Assembly (NCBI GenBank): GCA_023078685.1
Contig: JALGAS010000004.1
Location: 1,674,001-1,738,000 of the forward strand
DNA from: Neopestalotiopsis rosae
Taxonomy: Eukaryota; Ascomycota; Sordariomycetes; Amphisphaeriales; Sporocadaceae
Reading direction: 5' to 3'
Length of the DNA: 64,000 nucleotides
Within the stretch, counting starts at the first letter, position 1; each line of letters starts with the position of its first letter. Below are positions 22,846 to 36,551 of this stretch, piece by piece. Both the position numbers and the translations under genes were made by a program. The notes under the pieces were generated by a model. It ran no database searches. It was not told the DNA's origin and was given only the letters and a program-made list of their open reading frames with translations.

Positions 22846-25800
22846 GGCAGTGAATGGACTCGGGAGTTGATTGACGAGGGAGTGAACGTGGTTTAATCTA
22901 TGCTGAAGGAGGGAAATGGGTTAGCAGTTGACTAGGTAGGTAGGATATAATCAAAGGACTCTATTGCGCCTAGTCGAGCGAGAGCCTTTCATGGGTCCAC
23001 CAAGGCCACGAATCCATGCCACTTCTCTGGGATCAACCCATTGAGACGCGCGACTTACTCAATAAAAATAATAACATGGAGATTTTCGACCGTGGAACAA
23101 GGCGACGGGATAATTTGCCGTCGATGGCTATGGCTGATGGACCGGAGTGGCACTGGGTAAAGGAACGCGTTGATCTAGAACCTTATAGCGATAATGACTG
23201 CGGGGCGTCTCGTGGTTCGACGACGGTTGGCAAGGAGCGTATAGATTTCTTCTTCTTCTTCTTTCTTTCTCTTTTCTTTTCGATTGGATTAAGTGGTATA
23301 GACTCTTGATCGTTTTGGTGTGCTTCCGTGTGCGAGAAGATGGTAAATGAGTGTGGTGAGAGATGTCCGGAGGGAGACAACTCTTTACGGTAGGTCTTGC
23401 AGGCAACACTTGTGGACAGGTACGTCCAGGTGGGAAGAGAACCAGCTCAGAGTATTATAGACCAGAGGGGTAATAATAAGGTGGTCTTCTTAAACAAGGA
23501 AGATAGGAAAAAAAGGAGCGACTAGTAGATCAATCGAATAATAGCGGACACTGTGCTAGAGAGGGTGGGCGAGGCGGAAGAGGAGCAGAAGGGCCAGAGC
23601 AGAGGGGGGCGGTGCTGAACCCTGAGGAGGTATGTATAAAAGAAGTACGCAGTGTGGGAATTGGCATCATCCATGGATCGATACTCAGTCCTCAGCAGGG
23701 TCTCCAGGTTGGGTTGGGTGATGTCCGGAACATCGGTAGGGAGCTAAGCCGGATTCCCTGACACACGAGCCTGGCCACGTCTGTGAGGTCGAGAGTAAGG
23801 TAGAGATGGGGAATGGGTGTGCGAGGGTGTTCTTGGCATGCTGCTGAAAACAGACATGGACGATGATGATGACGGGGACCAGGAGTTCCGCAAGGATTTG
23901 CAAGAGCGCAGGGTTCATCGGAGAGAGGGTTGTAACTACAAGCCCAGCCCAGTTCAGCGATGATGTGGTTGTTAAGATAGTACAGGATACCCGGAGGACA
24001 TGGGGGGTAACCTTGACGTGAAGGAAATCATATACACTTACCAGGGGCCTGCCCCAGTTAGAGCGCCCAGGACAGGGGACGGTGCCTGATTGGGAAGACC
24101 ACTTGCGGGGAGAGGGCCAGAGAGAAGCCCCGATTCGATATTGACATGTGGATAGAAGTGCCTGCAAGTAAGAAGCTTACCTGACTTGCGCGTGCGTAGT
24201 GGCAGTGTACACGGCACTTGCAACAGAGTAATTGAACAAACCTCGGATAGGGAATAGACGGTTTCCCTCTCGGTCTCTTTTGCCTTGTCATGTTTACTGT
24301 CTAGCGCAGGGTAGACTGACTAAAGTAGTTGTAAAAGGAAAGGAAAATGGTATGTGCCCAGCTACCGCTCACTGTATGTGCCTGTGCCTGTGCCTGTGGA
24401 GGTGGCTTGTCTCACAATAGCAGCACGGAGTTGGGAATAGGACTAACAATATGATAATCGCCGATGTTACTTGACGAGAGCCTGTGCCTGCCTGCCTGTC
24501 TACCGACCGTGCCCAGTTCAGTCGGCCAGCCAACTGTGAGAACAGATGGAAATATGACACATGGGAATGATGATTCCTTTTTTCTTCGTTTTCTCTTTTG
24601 GGCTGAGATAGAGGAGGACCCAGCTTTCGACAAGTGGGCGTAAGTCCTTGCGAGCCTGTGGGACCAAACAAGCAGAGGAGCAAGAAAGGAAAGAAAAAAA
24701 GTCTTTTTTACAGTATCGTATGACACAACGTCGATGCAACATCGGTCGGATACGTCGATCTGGAGAACGTCAAATCTCAAGAAGCGTAAGATCCTGGCGC
24801 CAGGCGCTTGTCTCCGCGGGCGATCAGGATTACCGAACCGAGGGGCACGATCTCCATCCAGGACTGTTAGTGCCGCCTTGCCCGGTGGATTGCTATTTAA
24901 TTCGCAAAACCAAAAACGGGCCATCTAGAAAATCGACGGCGCGAAGTTGGGCAGGACGGACAACCCACGCCGCACACTGAGCGCACTGGCGAGCAATGAA
25001 TGGGTTCACCAGGTGGCCTTGGGGATAGAAAGCACTGGCGCAGGATCTAACGAACAATGAGGCCAGAAAGGTGAAGCAAAGCAGGTACCTACTTTTCATC
25101 CTATGAGGTAAGCTGGAAGAGGCAGGAGTTGGCTGCTCCACCATGATGGATTCCGACCAGGAGGAAAGGGACAAGGAGAAAAAAAAAAAAGGTTACCAGG
25201 ATTTCTTCAGTCTCTCCTCGAGAGCCGTATGGACAGGCAGAGCTGGTCCTCTGTCGAACCACGGAGGGCGATCAAGGATCGCTGCGTTTGGTAAAAACGT
25301 CTCGAACATCGTGCTGTAACCCTATCTGGAGGCTCTAGTCCAGTCAAGTCGATACCATACACAGGTACAGTAGGCAAGGTACGGTACCGTATGTACCGCC
25401 CGCACCGCACCGGGCCTGCCTCACTCGCAAGCACGCCCAGGTGTTTTCAAACATGACGGACCCCACTGGGTGTCCTGGATGGTATTGAACAGAACAAAGG
25501 AACCTCTTGTTGGTTTGGTAAGAAAAGTACTCGTCGTCGACTAAACTCCGGGATGTGACCAGAAAATAGAGTTTGACCGACGATATTGAAGGGAGATACG
25601 CATCTGATGACCAAGAAGCTTGCGCCTGCTTTCAATTAGAGACGAGGGCAATATGTTAAAGATCAAACTCGCGCAACTGGCCGCGAGGGCAAGAGGCTGT
25701 GTGTGCAGGCGGTTGTTCCAGGTGGTCCGACTGGAGACGGACAAGCCCTGGAAAGACGGGGACCTTGGGGGGGGGATCTCAGGGGGCCTGTGATCATTGA

Positions 25801-28800
25801 CGGATTGATAGTCCTGTCTTCGGCCGGCAGAAGCGAGCGACTTTTTGGTACAGTACAATATAGGGAGTCCCTCGTGTGAAAGGGCTCGGTAGACAGACAT
25901 GCAGACAAATCAAGACATCGCCAAAGCCATGGCCGTCCGCACCGGCGGGGGCCGCATCGCATGCCAATCGGTGACTTGCTATTGGATTGGACCAGAACGG
26001 GCAGCGAAAAAAGCGAGGTTTCAAAGCAAGCGAGAGCAATATACTCGCTCGGCTAGTATCATACAGACAGACGGTAGAGGACGCCACAAAACGCAACGCA
26101 ACGCAAGCAGCAGTAGGGGCAGCAGTGCTCAAACAAAGTAACAACGGAACTTCGCCGTTTACTGCTCGACCGAGACTCGCTCGCTGGGCAAGAGATGGGC
26201 CGAAGAGGTAGTGTGGTTGTTGGAGCTAGAGGGAGGAATGGAGGGTATATGCGCTGCCGTAATAATGGTAATAGTTGATAGAAGACTCTCTGAGTGGGAA
26301 GAAAGAGGCGTCGAATGGCGCGACGAGAACGCACTCTGATCCTGCTGCTGCTCTTGCTTCTACTCTCTCTCCGGCCTCTCTTTGGCTTGACGTTGCCAGA
26401 CGCGTTTGAGAGGTGCAGCGTTGGGGAGGTGCAGCAGAGGTGCAGAGGGCTGGGTGGGGTCGCGACTGATTGGCGAAAGAGTGGATGCAGGGCCCTGCCT
26501 TGCCCTGGGCTGCGCTAGGCTGCTTGGGGGTCTAGGGCGTAGCTGCAGGGGAAAGACCCGCGTATCAGATCAGACTTCTGAAACGCGACAATCCCTCCAT
26601 GGCTCCTCTTTTCAGCCCTTCTAGGCCCTCGACGAGTCCAGCTTTCAGACGCCCGTCGATTCCGTGGAAATGACCGATGTTCTACAGCTTCCCAGTCTCT
26701 TTTACAACAAACGGAAAACTCTTTTGGCTTGGTTCTTATTCCCAATCTCCATTCTTTTGCTTTCTACACGACAGCCGGCCGAGTACTTTTTCTTTCCCGC
26801 AAATGAACCAAAGTTGCTAAATATAACCACGACGAAAGAAAAGGCTCCAACAAGGCACAGAATTCACTATCTTTGTGGCCATTCGGCGGTGCCATCAACG
26901 TGGTGGATACATGTCGTAGTATACGCACATGTGGGTGCAACCTATATGAGGTCCAACATACATACTACATACAGTACTATATTCGACGAAGGTTTACCTG
27001 ACGTATGTAAGCGCGGGCAGATCCGACACTCTGACATGGCAACATGCACAGAAAGTAAAATAAATCAAGGCAACAAAAGAAAAAGAAAAAAACTAATCAT
27101 CATTTGCACCTTTGGCAAATCTCGGGAAAGGCTCCAAGGTGATTTGGTCCAGTAAGTAAGCTGACACTCACGATCCTTTGCCGTCGAGGCTAGACAATGA
27201 TTGGATACGCCTGCCTCGGCGTACTTCTGCTTGTCCCGTCGGCTGTCCTTTTTTGAAGTTTGGTCGCAAGCCACATCACAGCTGCTGCTGTTGCTGTTGA
27301 TGTTATGAAAATGATGCTCCCACTCTTCCTCTTCAACACATCGCTCTAGTAAGCTCTTAGTTCTTCTTAGGTCCTGCTCCAGGTACGCCGATCTACTGGT
27401 CCTCGAAGCTTCCAGACCTTCCCCATCTGTGTTATGGCACGTCACAGGCCTGCTTCAACGTGCAGTAGTGTGGTCCCGGCCGGCAATCGTATCAAACGTC
27501 AACTAGGCAATGCTGGGGCGGAGGGCTGGGGGGCATCATTCTGCGCAGAAGAAACGTCTTGTTGCTTTAAGCTTCTTTTTCTTCTCTCCATTTCATTCCT
27601 TTTGTGCAGAATACCACGGTAGCAATCTGTGAGAAAGCCTCAACCCCCCTTCCCTCCTTTTAATCGAAAAGCCATTCACGCCAATCATTGTTCAGAAGAA
27701 AGGGCCGAACCCGTACACTCATGGGCAAGCTGGGATATCTCATGGATCTAGGTATGCATGTCTGTCGCAAATGGCCCGACCTCGACAGTGTTTGTCGTGT
27801 ATGACTGGTTCTGGCAATCTGGGTTCACCATGCAAGAAACCAATGCGGATGCAACGCTGCTTTGGAGATCCCTCGCTGCTAGTGCTGGGGGGAGCTGGGA
27901 GATCCCTCTCTTTTATTACTTTACTCAACGACAACATACTATGTCTAGTATGTATAACCCAGTCACTTTTCTTAGTAGTATGTTTTCTTCAATATGTACA
28001 CTGTAAGAAGCGCAGACCAACAGACGCCCGGGAAGTGGTTCCCCGGCGGCCACGGCGGCGATTTGGACAGCTGTACAAAGAGATTTCGCCACTGCCTTGG
28101 AGGGACGTCCCCGGCTTGCAACACCCGCGGCTTGGGTCCAGTCAGTAAATCGTAAGTCTATAGCATGACAGGCCTTGTTCAATATCTGGTGTTGGGTTTT
28201 TTGAGTTCTGGGGAAGGGATCATGGCCAATGTGGCCTTGAGGCCCAGCTGGGCCACTTACACACCCAGACGCTACCTCACAAGCCTACCAGAAACGTATG
28301 GAGTGGTAAGTACACATAGATTTTTCATCTTGGCCGGGAACTCGGTTCCGTCTGGCTGGATGATCGATACAAATGATACAATATCGGGGGAGGGACCAGC
28401 CCGCCCACGCGTTGCCCGCGCCCGCCGCCCGGCTGATGCTGGCTCTGCTCCCAAAGAAAGAAACAACCGGAAATTAAACACACATGGGAAAGTTGGGCAA
28501 CCTTGGCCGACCCTTTTCACGTTCCCGCTCAGCCCGCTATGGAGGGGGAGAGCCATTGCAGCGGGTATTAGTGACAAGAATGAATATCTTTATTCCGCAA
28601 AATGATCCAAGACCCGCGGGCGGCGCTCAGACGAATATACCACTTGTGGATTTTTGGTATCATGGTATTTTCCAATTGCCGTGATAGCCCTGAAACGGGA
28701 GAAGACACCTAAGAACGTTTCCTTTGATCGTCTTGGCTCCTTAATTGGCGGAGCCTGTTCCCTTAGCTGCAACTTTTGGGGCGGCCACTACGTGCATTCT

Positions 28801-30986
28801 TGGACGGTCTCTTTTTTGGTTTTCGTAGACTAAAGTAGTAGCGTATGGTTCTCTACATACCTAGCAGCTAGTTTGGGTGCTCCAGCGGGAATGTGAGGAA
28901 ACAAGGAAAAAAGAACATTGGCACAACAAAGTTTGAATACCGTACGGTAGTAGCGTGTACCTGCAGCAGCCGGCGGGTCGCAGGTGCATCAGAAACGGGC
29001 ACAGCGTTTGGTTCAAGATCCATACAGGGCCCCCAGAGAGAGGGCAGTGTGTGCAAGTACGTATGTATAATCCGCGCCTGTTAAGAATGTAGTAGAGTTT
29101 AGGTGCGCTCGTGCTTCCTTTTTGAGAGCAGTGCGAGCCACCACGGGCAAACGGGATACACTTTTTTTTGCCCTTTACGCGCGGCGGGGTTGCGAAAGCT
29201 GTGACAAGACTTACAAATCTGACGTTCCCATTCTTTCCCGCTCGTGTATGTGGTATTGATTGACTTAGTGTATAGCAGATAGCCATTAAAGAAACGACGT
29301 CAAGAAAAGAGCAAGGGAGATTGTACGTTCGTATAATCGTATACTACTTTTGTACTAGGTACTATTGTGACTGCAGCGAAAGCCCGGGCACGCCGGGGGT
29401 TCCTCATCTCAAATAGGTTCGACGACGCTAACAAGCAAGCTAATCGTCACAGTAGACAGAGATCAGTCATCATTCCTAGGTTACCAAAATACCAAGATCT
29501 TCTTGATAAGTAGAAATGCGTGAACAGTCGGGATTTGGTACGGCACTTGAAGAAAAGAAGAAACAATATGACAGAAATGCATTTGCCTAGCTTCGGTCAA
29601 GGGAAACAGAAAGAAGACGCCAGAGATAAAGTTCAAGGTTGTATCTTCCCTACCTTCCACTGTAGCAGTCTAGCACTTCTAGCGAGCTTCGATGAGTTGT
29701 TCTGTGGGTACCTGGCCTGGAAACTGGGCAAAAGCGCGCCAACGGCGCAACCTGCCAAGTCCACAGTATACACACCAAAAAGCAGTTCAGCTCTGTCTCT
29801 CTCTTCGCTGGAGCAGCTGGGTAGGAGGGATTCCCGCCGGGGGGGTCCCCAGTATAGTATAGGGCCCTTTGGTGGCTGGTCGTGGCCCGTAGCCCGAAGC
29901 CTGCCCTTTTGCCTACCCACACCATCTTTTTTTGGTGTGAGCTGTGCCTTCAACGCATAACAAAGTCCGCCTCATTGGGAAATTATTCAATGCCTTCGCC
30001 TGTTTACCCGCAGTCTCAACGTTGCAAGCTTATTCCGGCTCTTATGAAGATCTCGGGGCCAATGAATGACGCGATGGGCCCGTTCTCCCCAGATGGTCAT
30101 ACTGTAGTAGAGATTCCTTTCCCCTTCCCTCCCCCAAACCAAAATCCCAGTCGGTTAGCAAGGTAGTGCTCCTCGTTTTGGGATCGTGACCCAGCCGCAC
30201 GGCCGAGAAGGAGACAGAAGAAGCACAAGGAAAAGTATGGATGAACGGCCTGTCAACTGGTATCCCATGCTGATTGCCGATTCCGCGCTACTCTTTTCGT
30301 ATTGTAGTGTAGACTAGAGTACTGTGTAGGATCTACCTGGGTGACTCGCCCGAAGTCGAGATTCTAGGCAATTGTAGACCATATGCAGTAAGAAGAAATC
30401 AATGGACCCCACTGGGCGTGCAGATCAGGAACCCGAATGCAGTCAGACCTCAACTTGGCTGATTGCTTGTCGCTTGTAATAGGAGCCAGAGGATGAAATG
30501 TTGTCAGCATAGGAATCTTGAATTATTCATATATGATATCACTCTTGTTTGATGTTTACTACCAAACAGCCTACAGACAAAGTAATTATAATAGGCTGAA
30601 CGCTGTCTGGCGGTATTGCCGCGTGGCCCGCGTGTTTCTTGATAGGAGACAAGAGGAGAAAAAGAAGGCTCAGCATCAAGAGAGTAATAGCAAAGGGAAC
30701 AGTGGTAATAGTAATGGTAGTCAGGGTTGCCGAAAATAGAAGTAGTTCCTCCTTGGGGGTTTGCTCGTCCTATCGCATCTCTTTTCAGCAACTTTCAGCC
30801 GAGTTGGAGGTGCCACCCACTTTTGATGTCCCTGGAGAGCGGCCGACCGAAACCCCTTGCAACATCTCAGTTCCAGAGCTTCCGACTCGATCATTTGGGG
30901 ACAAAGAGAGAAACAGCCCCAACTATTCCTGTACGTACTGTATAGAAGAAGAATCCACACAAAAGAGGCAACCCTTTGACCAGGGC
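22846..30986. other. 8.1-kb gene-free region upstream of the Rua1-type regulator
   Basis: I find no gene with recognisable protein or consistent splicing on either strand across 8.1 kb. The open frames present are short, biased in composition and match nothing. The first few hundred bases carry purine/pyrimidine tracts (about 23248-23285) typical of long fungal 5' leaders. Elsewhere the sequence is non-repetitive. A perfect 12-bp palindrome TACGGTACCGTA is at 25380-25391. Regulatory DNA, a long leader with upstream ORFs, or non-coding transcripts are possible. Confidence 0.5.
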
Positions 30987-31739
30987 TTACTGCTTGTTGA
31001 TCCTCTTCCACACTTCTGTCTCCGCCGCCACGAGCTTCTCGCCTGTCGCCTGGGCCCACTTCTTTGCAGAGTTCCAGACGCCCTCGTCATCATCCGACCC
31101 GTACTCATAGCCGGACTCATTGCGGCGTATAGCAGACTGCTGATATCTGTCGAGCTCAGATGCATCTGCGTTTTGTTGGTAGCCTGGCGGGTGCTCCAGA
31201 CTCTGCTGAGCGCCGCTGCCCGCGCCTATCTGGCTACTGTACATTGTCGTCGTTGACGGCGGAGGTGCTGCCGCCATGGTGCCTGACTGCTGGGCTGGAT
31301 ATGCCATGGTGGGAGGTGGGATTGACATCTGCTGGGGATATGACGGCGCCGATGCAGATTGTGGGGATACATACTTCTCGCCATCCTTTGGCGGAGGAGG
31401 AAGGTGAGTCGTCCTGCTAGCCGTCGGCTGAGGTGCAGCTCCTGGTTGTGGTGGTGGGGGTGCGTCACTCTTATCGACAAGGCCCTGTGTAGGAGTCGGT
31501 GGGATGTAGGCAGCTCGCGATGGAGCTGCGGCGGTGCCCGTTGGCGCTGGAAGAGAAGGAACGGCTCCAGGTTTGGCCTCTGGGTAAGACGAAGTCCTTG
31601 ACTGCGTCGGTGAAGCCGTGACGGTAGCTGGAGTTGTCTTCTCATATCCCGCTGCTGCTCCTGCTGCAGCTGTCTGCGGGGTGACTCCTGATGGCTTGGC
31701 TGCCACTGGGCTGTCTGCGTAGATGGGAATCGGCGGCAT
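30987..31739 (-). CDS. conserved proline-rich protein of unknown function
   Basis: A single exon gives about 250 residues from an ATG at 31739 that begins MPPIPIYADSPVAAKPSGVTPQTA, a start that I recognise as conserved in ascomycete hypothetical proteins. The frame extends upstream without a better start. The middle is disordered and rich in Pro, Ala, Ser, Gln and Tyr. The C-terminus is the other conserved element: an acidic GSDDDEG patch followed by an amphipathic helix, WNSAKKWAQATGEKLVAAE, ending EVWKRINKQ. Such a helix could mediate protein or membrane contact. No enzyme domain, signal peptide or membrane span can be seen. Function is unknown. Confidence 0.8.
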   Translation of the reverse strand: MPPIPIYADSPVAAKPSGVTPQTAAAGAAAGYEKTTPATVTASPTQSRTSSYPEAKPGAVPSLPAPTGTAAAPSRAAYIPPTPTQGLVDKSDAPPPPQPGAAPQPTASRTTHLPPPPKDGEKYVSPQSASAPSYPQQMSIPPPTMAYPAQQSGTMAAAPPPSTTTMYSSQIGAGSGAQQSLEHPPGYQQNADASELDRYQQSAIRRNESGYEYGSDDDEGVWNSAKKWAQATGEKLVAAETEVWKRINKQ

Positions 31740-32379
31740 TATTGCAATGTTATTTTGGCCCCAATATGGTTGCGGAAAAATAAATGATCTTGAGAATTGT
31801 TGAAGTGCTGAATTGAGTACCGTGGCCACAAGGTTAACCAATTCGCTAAGACAGGTACGTAGGCAACGACGTCATTGTGTGTCAGGTGACCTGAACCTTC
31901 TTCACCTTTGATCATTGACAACAAAAAGGGACTGTGAATTGTGTACAATTAATTGGCATCTTCTATTCACATCCATTTATTCAGAATGCTCATTAGGTTA
32001 TTATTTGGTGCTGTTCGTGGGTTTCGTCTAGTCTATAAGTCCGGTTTTGGTTTTGTCGATGTTGATGCAGCCAATTTGACAGCCTACACTTGATTAGCAA
32101 AGGCGCGAATTCAATTCCAAGCGGGGACTCCTAAATGATTTATATTTCTTTCTCTTCTTAAATTGTTACCTGCGGTCGTGCTCATTCATGGCTATTATAC
32201 ACAGATTCAAATACAGGTGATATTCAGAAGAATCCTTAGAAGTAGTCTAGCATTATTGTACATGCAACATTCCGTTCGGAGAATTGCTCATGCCCCCTGA
32301 TTAAACCCCTCAACAACTGAATCGTGTAGATCTGTAAGGAAAACATCGCCTGGGTTCACATGTTTGCTTGTTGACAGCA
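31740..32379. other. intergenic between two minus-strand genes
   Basis: About 640 bp with no supported coding sequence. It should contain the promoter of the proline-rich gene and the terminator of the F-box/LRR gene. Confidence 0.45.
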
Positions 32380-34143
32380 CTAATCAGAGGCTGAAGTGAA
32401 GTCGTCCTCGTGGAACTCATCAGGGTCCTTGAACACTCCAATGTCAATCCTACCCTCGAGCTTAGTTGTGAAGAACTCAGCGAGCCAATCGACCTCCTCT
32501 TCAGTAAATTTCCATTTGCCTATTTGATTGTTGATCTCAACAACGATGCCCTTGTGTTGTTCAGGGTTCAGTTTCGTGGCAAACGTTTGCAGGCCATCAA
32601 ATGTGAATACCGACAAGGCATTCACCAAAAGTCTGTTGAGATTCTGCAGTTTCACAATCGACTCGAGAATCTGATCGTCAATCCAATCTCCCCCGAAACC
32701 CAGATTCGTCAATTGAGGTAGAGCCGTTACAATCCGACGAAGCTCGATTGCACGAATTGATGCCCTCTTAAGGTCAAGTTCCTTGAGGTTACTGAGTTGA
32801 CAGATTGAGTCTGCTAGAACCGGAGTCTCGTGTACAACCAAGGCATCAGGCATTCCGTCGAGACCGCCAATGGTGAGGTCCTCGAGTGTTTCCTGTTGCC
32901 CTAGTGCTGACCAAGCAGCAGCGTAAAGTTCGTCGTCCTGCGATGAGAAGCCTTGCAGATCCAATTTGCGTAGACGCACGTCGGGAGATACCAAGACATC
33001 CCGGACGATGAGCAGGCTGTCGCCAATATCGATAAGCTTCAGTGTTTCAAGGTTTCTGCATGACCCGATCCAATCTACTATTTCCTTTAGAAGATTGTCA
33101 TTCCCTGCAAGCTGCCAAGGATTGTGCCGCTGGTTTTCCAGGGAAAGGTGCTCAAGTGCTGTGCATGAGGCTAGAGAATTAAGAGAGTCCATTACGCTGC
33201 CGGGCAAACTGCCCAGCGTGAGAGTCTTAAGTGACTGAGCATGCGCATTGAGCGCTCTCAATGTCTGCACACCGATATCGTTGACACTTAGTATCTCAAA
33301 ACACTGCAACGAGTTACGGGGGAGAATTTGCAGAAAACTGGCGACATTATCGTCGGCAGCAGCACCTTGGCATAGTAGACAACGGAACTCGGAGAATTTC
33401 GGGCACCATTTTGCAATGGCACTCGCGGCTTCTGGGGTCAACGCCGATGCCTCTTGCAATTGTAGAGACTGGAGAGAAGGGATGCGTGCTATCCAAGCCG
33501 GGAGGAGATCCGGTGGCAGCGAACTGGCCTCAAGATGGTTCAGTGATACAGCAGTTCCGTTTGCTTCAGCAACCTGTTTGATGTAACCAGTCAGGGATTC
33601 CCCAGATTCGTTTATGGAGCGCTGAAAGTCGAATAAGGGCATTCCCTGATTTCGGGTTTTCTTCCTCTTGAGAGTCTGCCCTTCTCGAAGAACCAGAAAT
33701 TGCTTCATGTCCTCTTGAGGCTCGAGCAGGTCGGCCGCCTTGTTGCTCCAGATATCTTCGAGTAGCGATCCATAGCTGCCAAGGGAGAGGGATCGAATCC
33801 ACGTGCAATATGGGTACGCCGTTTTTCCAATACTTGATAGGAGAATGGATTTCCACAGTCTTGCCTGTTTAGGAAGACTGAATGTTTCTGCAAAATTGGC
33901 CGGACACAGGTCGTGAATGCTATTCGTACATGGTCAGCATCTTGCCTCTTTCCCATTTTTTCATGATCAAGCAATAAACGGCCTAGAGGCAGATCAGACA
34001 TACCTATACAAATGCTCTATGGCAACTCTGGCCACCCTCCTGCTGACTAGGGAGCAATTGAACAGTGTTCCAAAGTCGCGCTGCAATTCCAGTTCTTGCA
34101 TTATCAGAAGGATAATGTCCTGGGGCAAGCTTTCACGCGACAT
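32380..34143 (-). CDS. F-box protein with leucine-rich repeats
   Basis: Two exons, 34143-34004 and 33919-32380, are joined across an 84 bp intron, giving about 559 residues. The N-terminus (residues 4-47) reads LPQDIILLIMQELELQ and continues CSLVSRRVARVAIEHLYR, an F-box-like pattern. From about residue 150 onward there are irregular leucine-rich repeats (for example LRKLDLQGF, LEDLTIGGL, LKELDLKRAS, LTNLGFGGD). F-box/LRR proteins are adaptors that recruit substrates to SCF ubiquitin ligases through Skp1; that role is assigned by architecture only. The C-terminus ends in an acidic tail DEFHEDDFTSASD. The start is divergent from the rad9 gene. The substrate is unknown. No sign of damage. Confidence 0.8.
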
Positions 34144-34760
34144 CTTGGCGGAAAGCCGGGAGCAGCTCAAATCAAGATGTCAGGAAAGTAGTGACGAAGA
34201 GAAGAATCGAATGCAATCAGACACGCGCAGATGCAATGTCCAACGATGAATGATGATTGCGAAACGTGATGCAGTCGCGTACAGATAAACGAAATACAAA
34301 GTCCAAGTCCCTTGATGTCATGGAACGAATGCCATAAGCACATAGACTGAGCACTGTGTACGTCTACCGTTCCGTGGGCGTTTGCACAGTGCTTTGATGT
34401 CTTCTATACAGTGTTGTAGCTACCCCGCGACGCGCTTGTTAGACGCGACTTCCCCCAGCAGCCTGTCAGCTAAAGCTTGGAGAAGTAAGTGCATGCAGGT
34501 GAATCAGATCCGTCCAGCCCATGCCCATCTTTCCATGCCTAGAGCTTCTTCCAGCTTATTCGAGGAATTACGTCCTTCAATCAACTATCCGAAAAGAAAA
34601 TCGGTCGGAAACCTGTCTGAACCGGGCATAGTCGTTGTATGATCTCATCGAATACTCAAGCTTTTTCACATTGACCTGTATGGCACAATTTCCACAATGA
34701 GGACAACTGCAGCCTGATCGTCAATTCAAATTTGTACTCCTAGTAGCTATTCTGCTCAAG
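34144..34760. other. divergent promoter between F-box and rad9 genes
   Basis: About 620 bp between two divergent starts. No gene is supported; both promoters should be here. Confidence 0.5.
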
Positions 34761-36410
34761 ATGCCGCTCCTCAGGTTCACGCTTAGCGAGGACGGCGTAG
34801 GAGCTCTGCGTGAAGCACTGGCATGCCTGAACAAGTTCAGCGAGGAAGTTTCCCTAGAGGCAACAAAGGACAAGGTTTGTGTCACCATATTAAAAGTTAT
34901 CTTGGATTTTGATCTCGTGGAGCTAATCCTGTGATTCCAGCTTGATCTGACTGCCATGAACTCATCCAAGTCAGCATATGCCAAGGTTTCATTTGCCACC
35001 AACCGTTTCTTCTCAAAATACCATTTCGAAGGGGCAGCACAAAGCAGAAACAAGTTCTTCTGTAAGCTATATAATCGGGTAATATGCTTTACAATCGTAG
35101 CACACTCTCATACTATATGCTGATCAGTATCCAGGCACTCCTGTCGATATTCCGAGCTCGTAGCGGCGACCCGTTGCACGAACATGACAAGGATACTACC
35201 ATAGAGCGATGTGACGTCGCTGTTGAGGACGATCCTGAAAAGGCCAGCAGATTCGTTGTCAAAATTCTGTGCAGGAACGGTACGTGATCAATGTTGTGCG
35301 TTTTGAAAGGATTATGCTGACGTGAGGAACCCAGGTATGACCACAAAATATCGCCTGCCTTTTGAAGTCACCTCTCCTGTCCATGCAATCTTCAATACGG
35401 AAGAGGCAACCAACCATTGGTCCATGAGCTCTCGAACTCTGCGACAATTGATGGACCATTTTGGCCCTGGTATTGAGTATCTTGATATCCATGCGGATGA
35501 TGACCAGACGGTCAACTTTACCTGCTACACCGAAAAGGTTGCACATGGGGATGGTAGGTAGTTATTGTTCTGCTCCATTACTTTACGAACATGAACTGAT
35601 CATGGACCAAGAGGTGTTGAAAAAGCCGCTTCACACATCAATAGCCGTGGAGCGAGACGAGTTTGACGACTTCGAGGTCTCTGAAGACAGCGTACACGTT
35701 GTCATTAGCGTCAAGGACTTCCGCGCCATCACACAACATGCGTCGCCCTTCAACAGCGAAATCACTGCAAATTATTCCTCACCATCGCGTCCCATGCAGC
35801 TGAGCTACAGAGGCGACGGCATCAAGTGTGAGTTTCTGCTCATGACGGTTGGTGATCGAGCCGCCGCTGGCCAGAAAGGAAGGAAGGGAAAGGCCAATGC
35901 CAGGGGCCCCAAACCTCCACAACTTGAAGCTGGTGCTGGCAGCCGTGCCACTTCTCGTGCGCCAAGCGCGCCTCAAGCCTCAGTAGAACGTGTGAGGCAG
36001 GACAGACCTATGCCTCCACTTCGTCCGTCGAACTCACGGCTTTCTCAACGGCCGCCTCCCCCAGCTTTCGATGATGATGATTCTCTATTTGTGCCCCAAG
36101 CCCAGGACAACGATAACCAGTGGGAACCTGTAAATCTCAATGATGATGATGAGGAAGAGCAAAGTGCTCGATTGGAGTGGGATGCCAGTGCACAGCCGGT
36201 AAGTCGTGGATCATTGAGATGACGCGAAACAAGCATGCTAACAGAGAACAGACTCCGTCCGCCACGAGAATGAGACTCGGTACGGCCCGGCAAACAAGCA
36301 ATGGCAATACACCGGCTGCCAGAGGTCCCGATGGCACACCTGCTCCATCGGATTTTGAGCCAACCCAACGTCTATCGGACGTTCGAAAATATGGTCTTTT
36401 CGGCGAGTAG
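34761..36410 (+). CDS. rad9: DNA damage checkpoint clamp subunit Rad9
   Basis: Six exons fit one frame: 34761-34874, 34941-35078, 35135-35279, 35335-35553, 35612-36198 and 36252-36410, giving about 453 residues. The N-terminal sequence MPLLRFTLSEDGVGALREAL and the segment KFFCKLYNRALLSIFRARSG, followed by the VVKILCRNGMTTKYRLPFE core, match the PCNA-like fold of Rad9. The start of the third exon follows the acceptor TATCCAG, which is the only one that keeps this conserved segment. The C-terminal tail (from about residue 280) is disordered, basic then acidic (LNDDDEEEQSAR), and ends VRKYGLFGE, a hallmark of fungal Rad9. Rad9 forms the 9-1-1 ring with Rad1 and Hus1, is loaded at damaged DNA and recruits checkpoint kinase activators through its phosphorylated tail. 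Location is nuclear. The gene is convergent with the RCC1-repeat gene only 141 bp away. Confidence 0.92.
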
Positions 36411-36551
36411 TGGAGATCATCAATAAATGAGTCCCAACGTTGCTAGGTTGTTGAATTCCACGATTCTTCTTCATCAGCACGACTCGGTTGTCATAGTGGA
36501 ACATACGGAGGAACTGTGGCATTGAGCAGTGTCATCACATGATCAGAAAGA

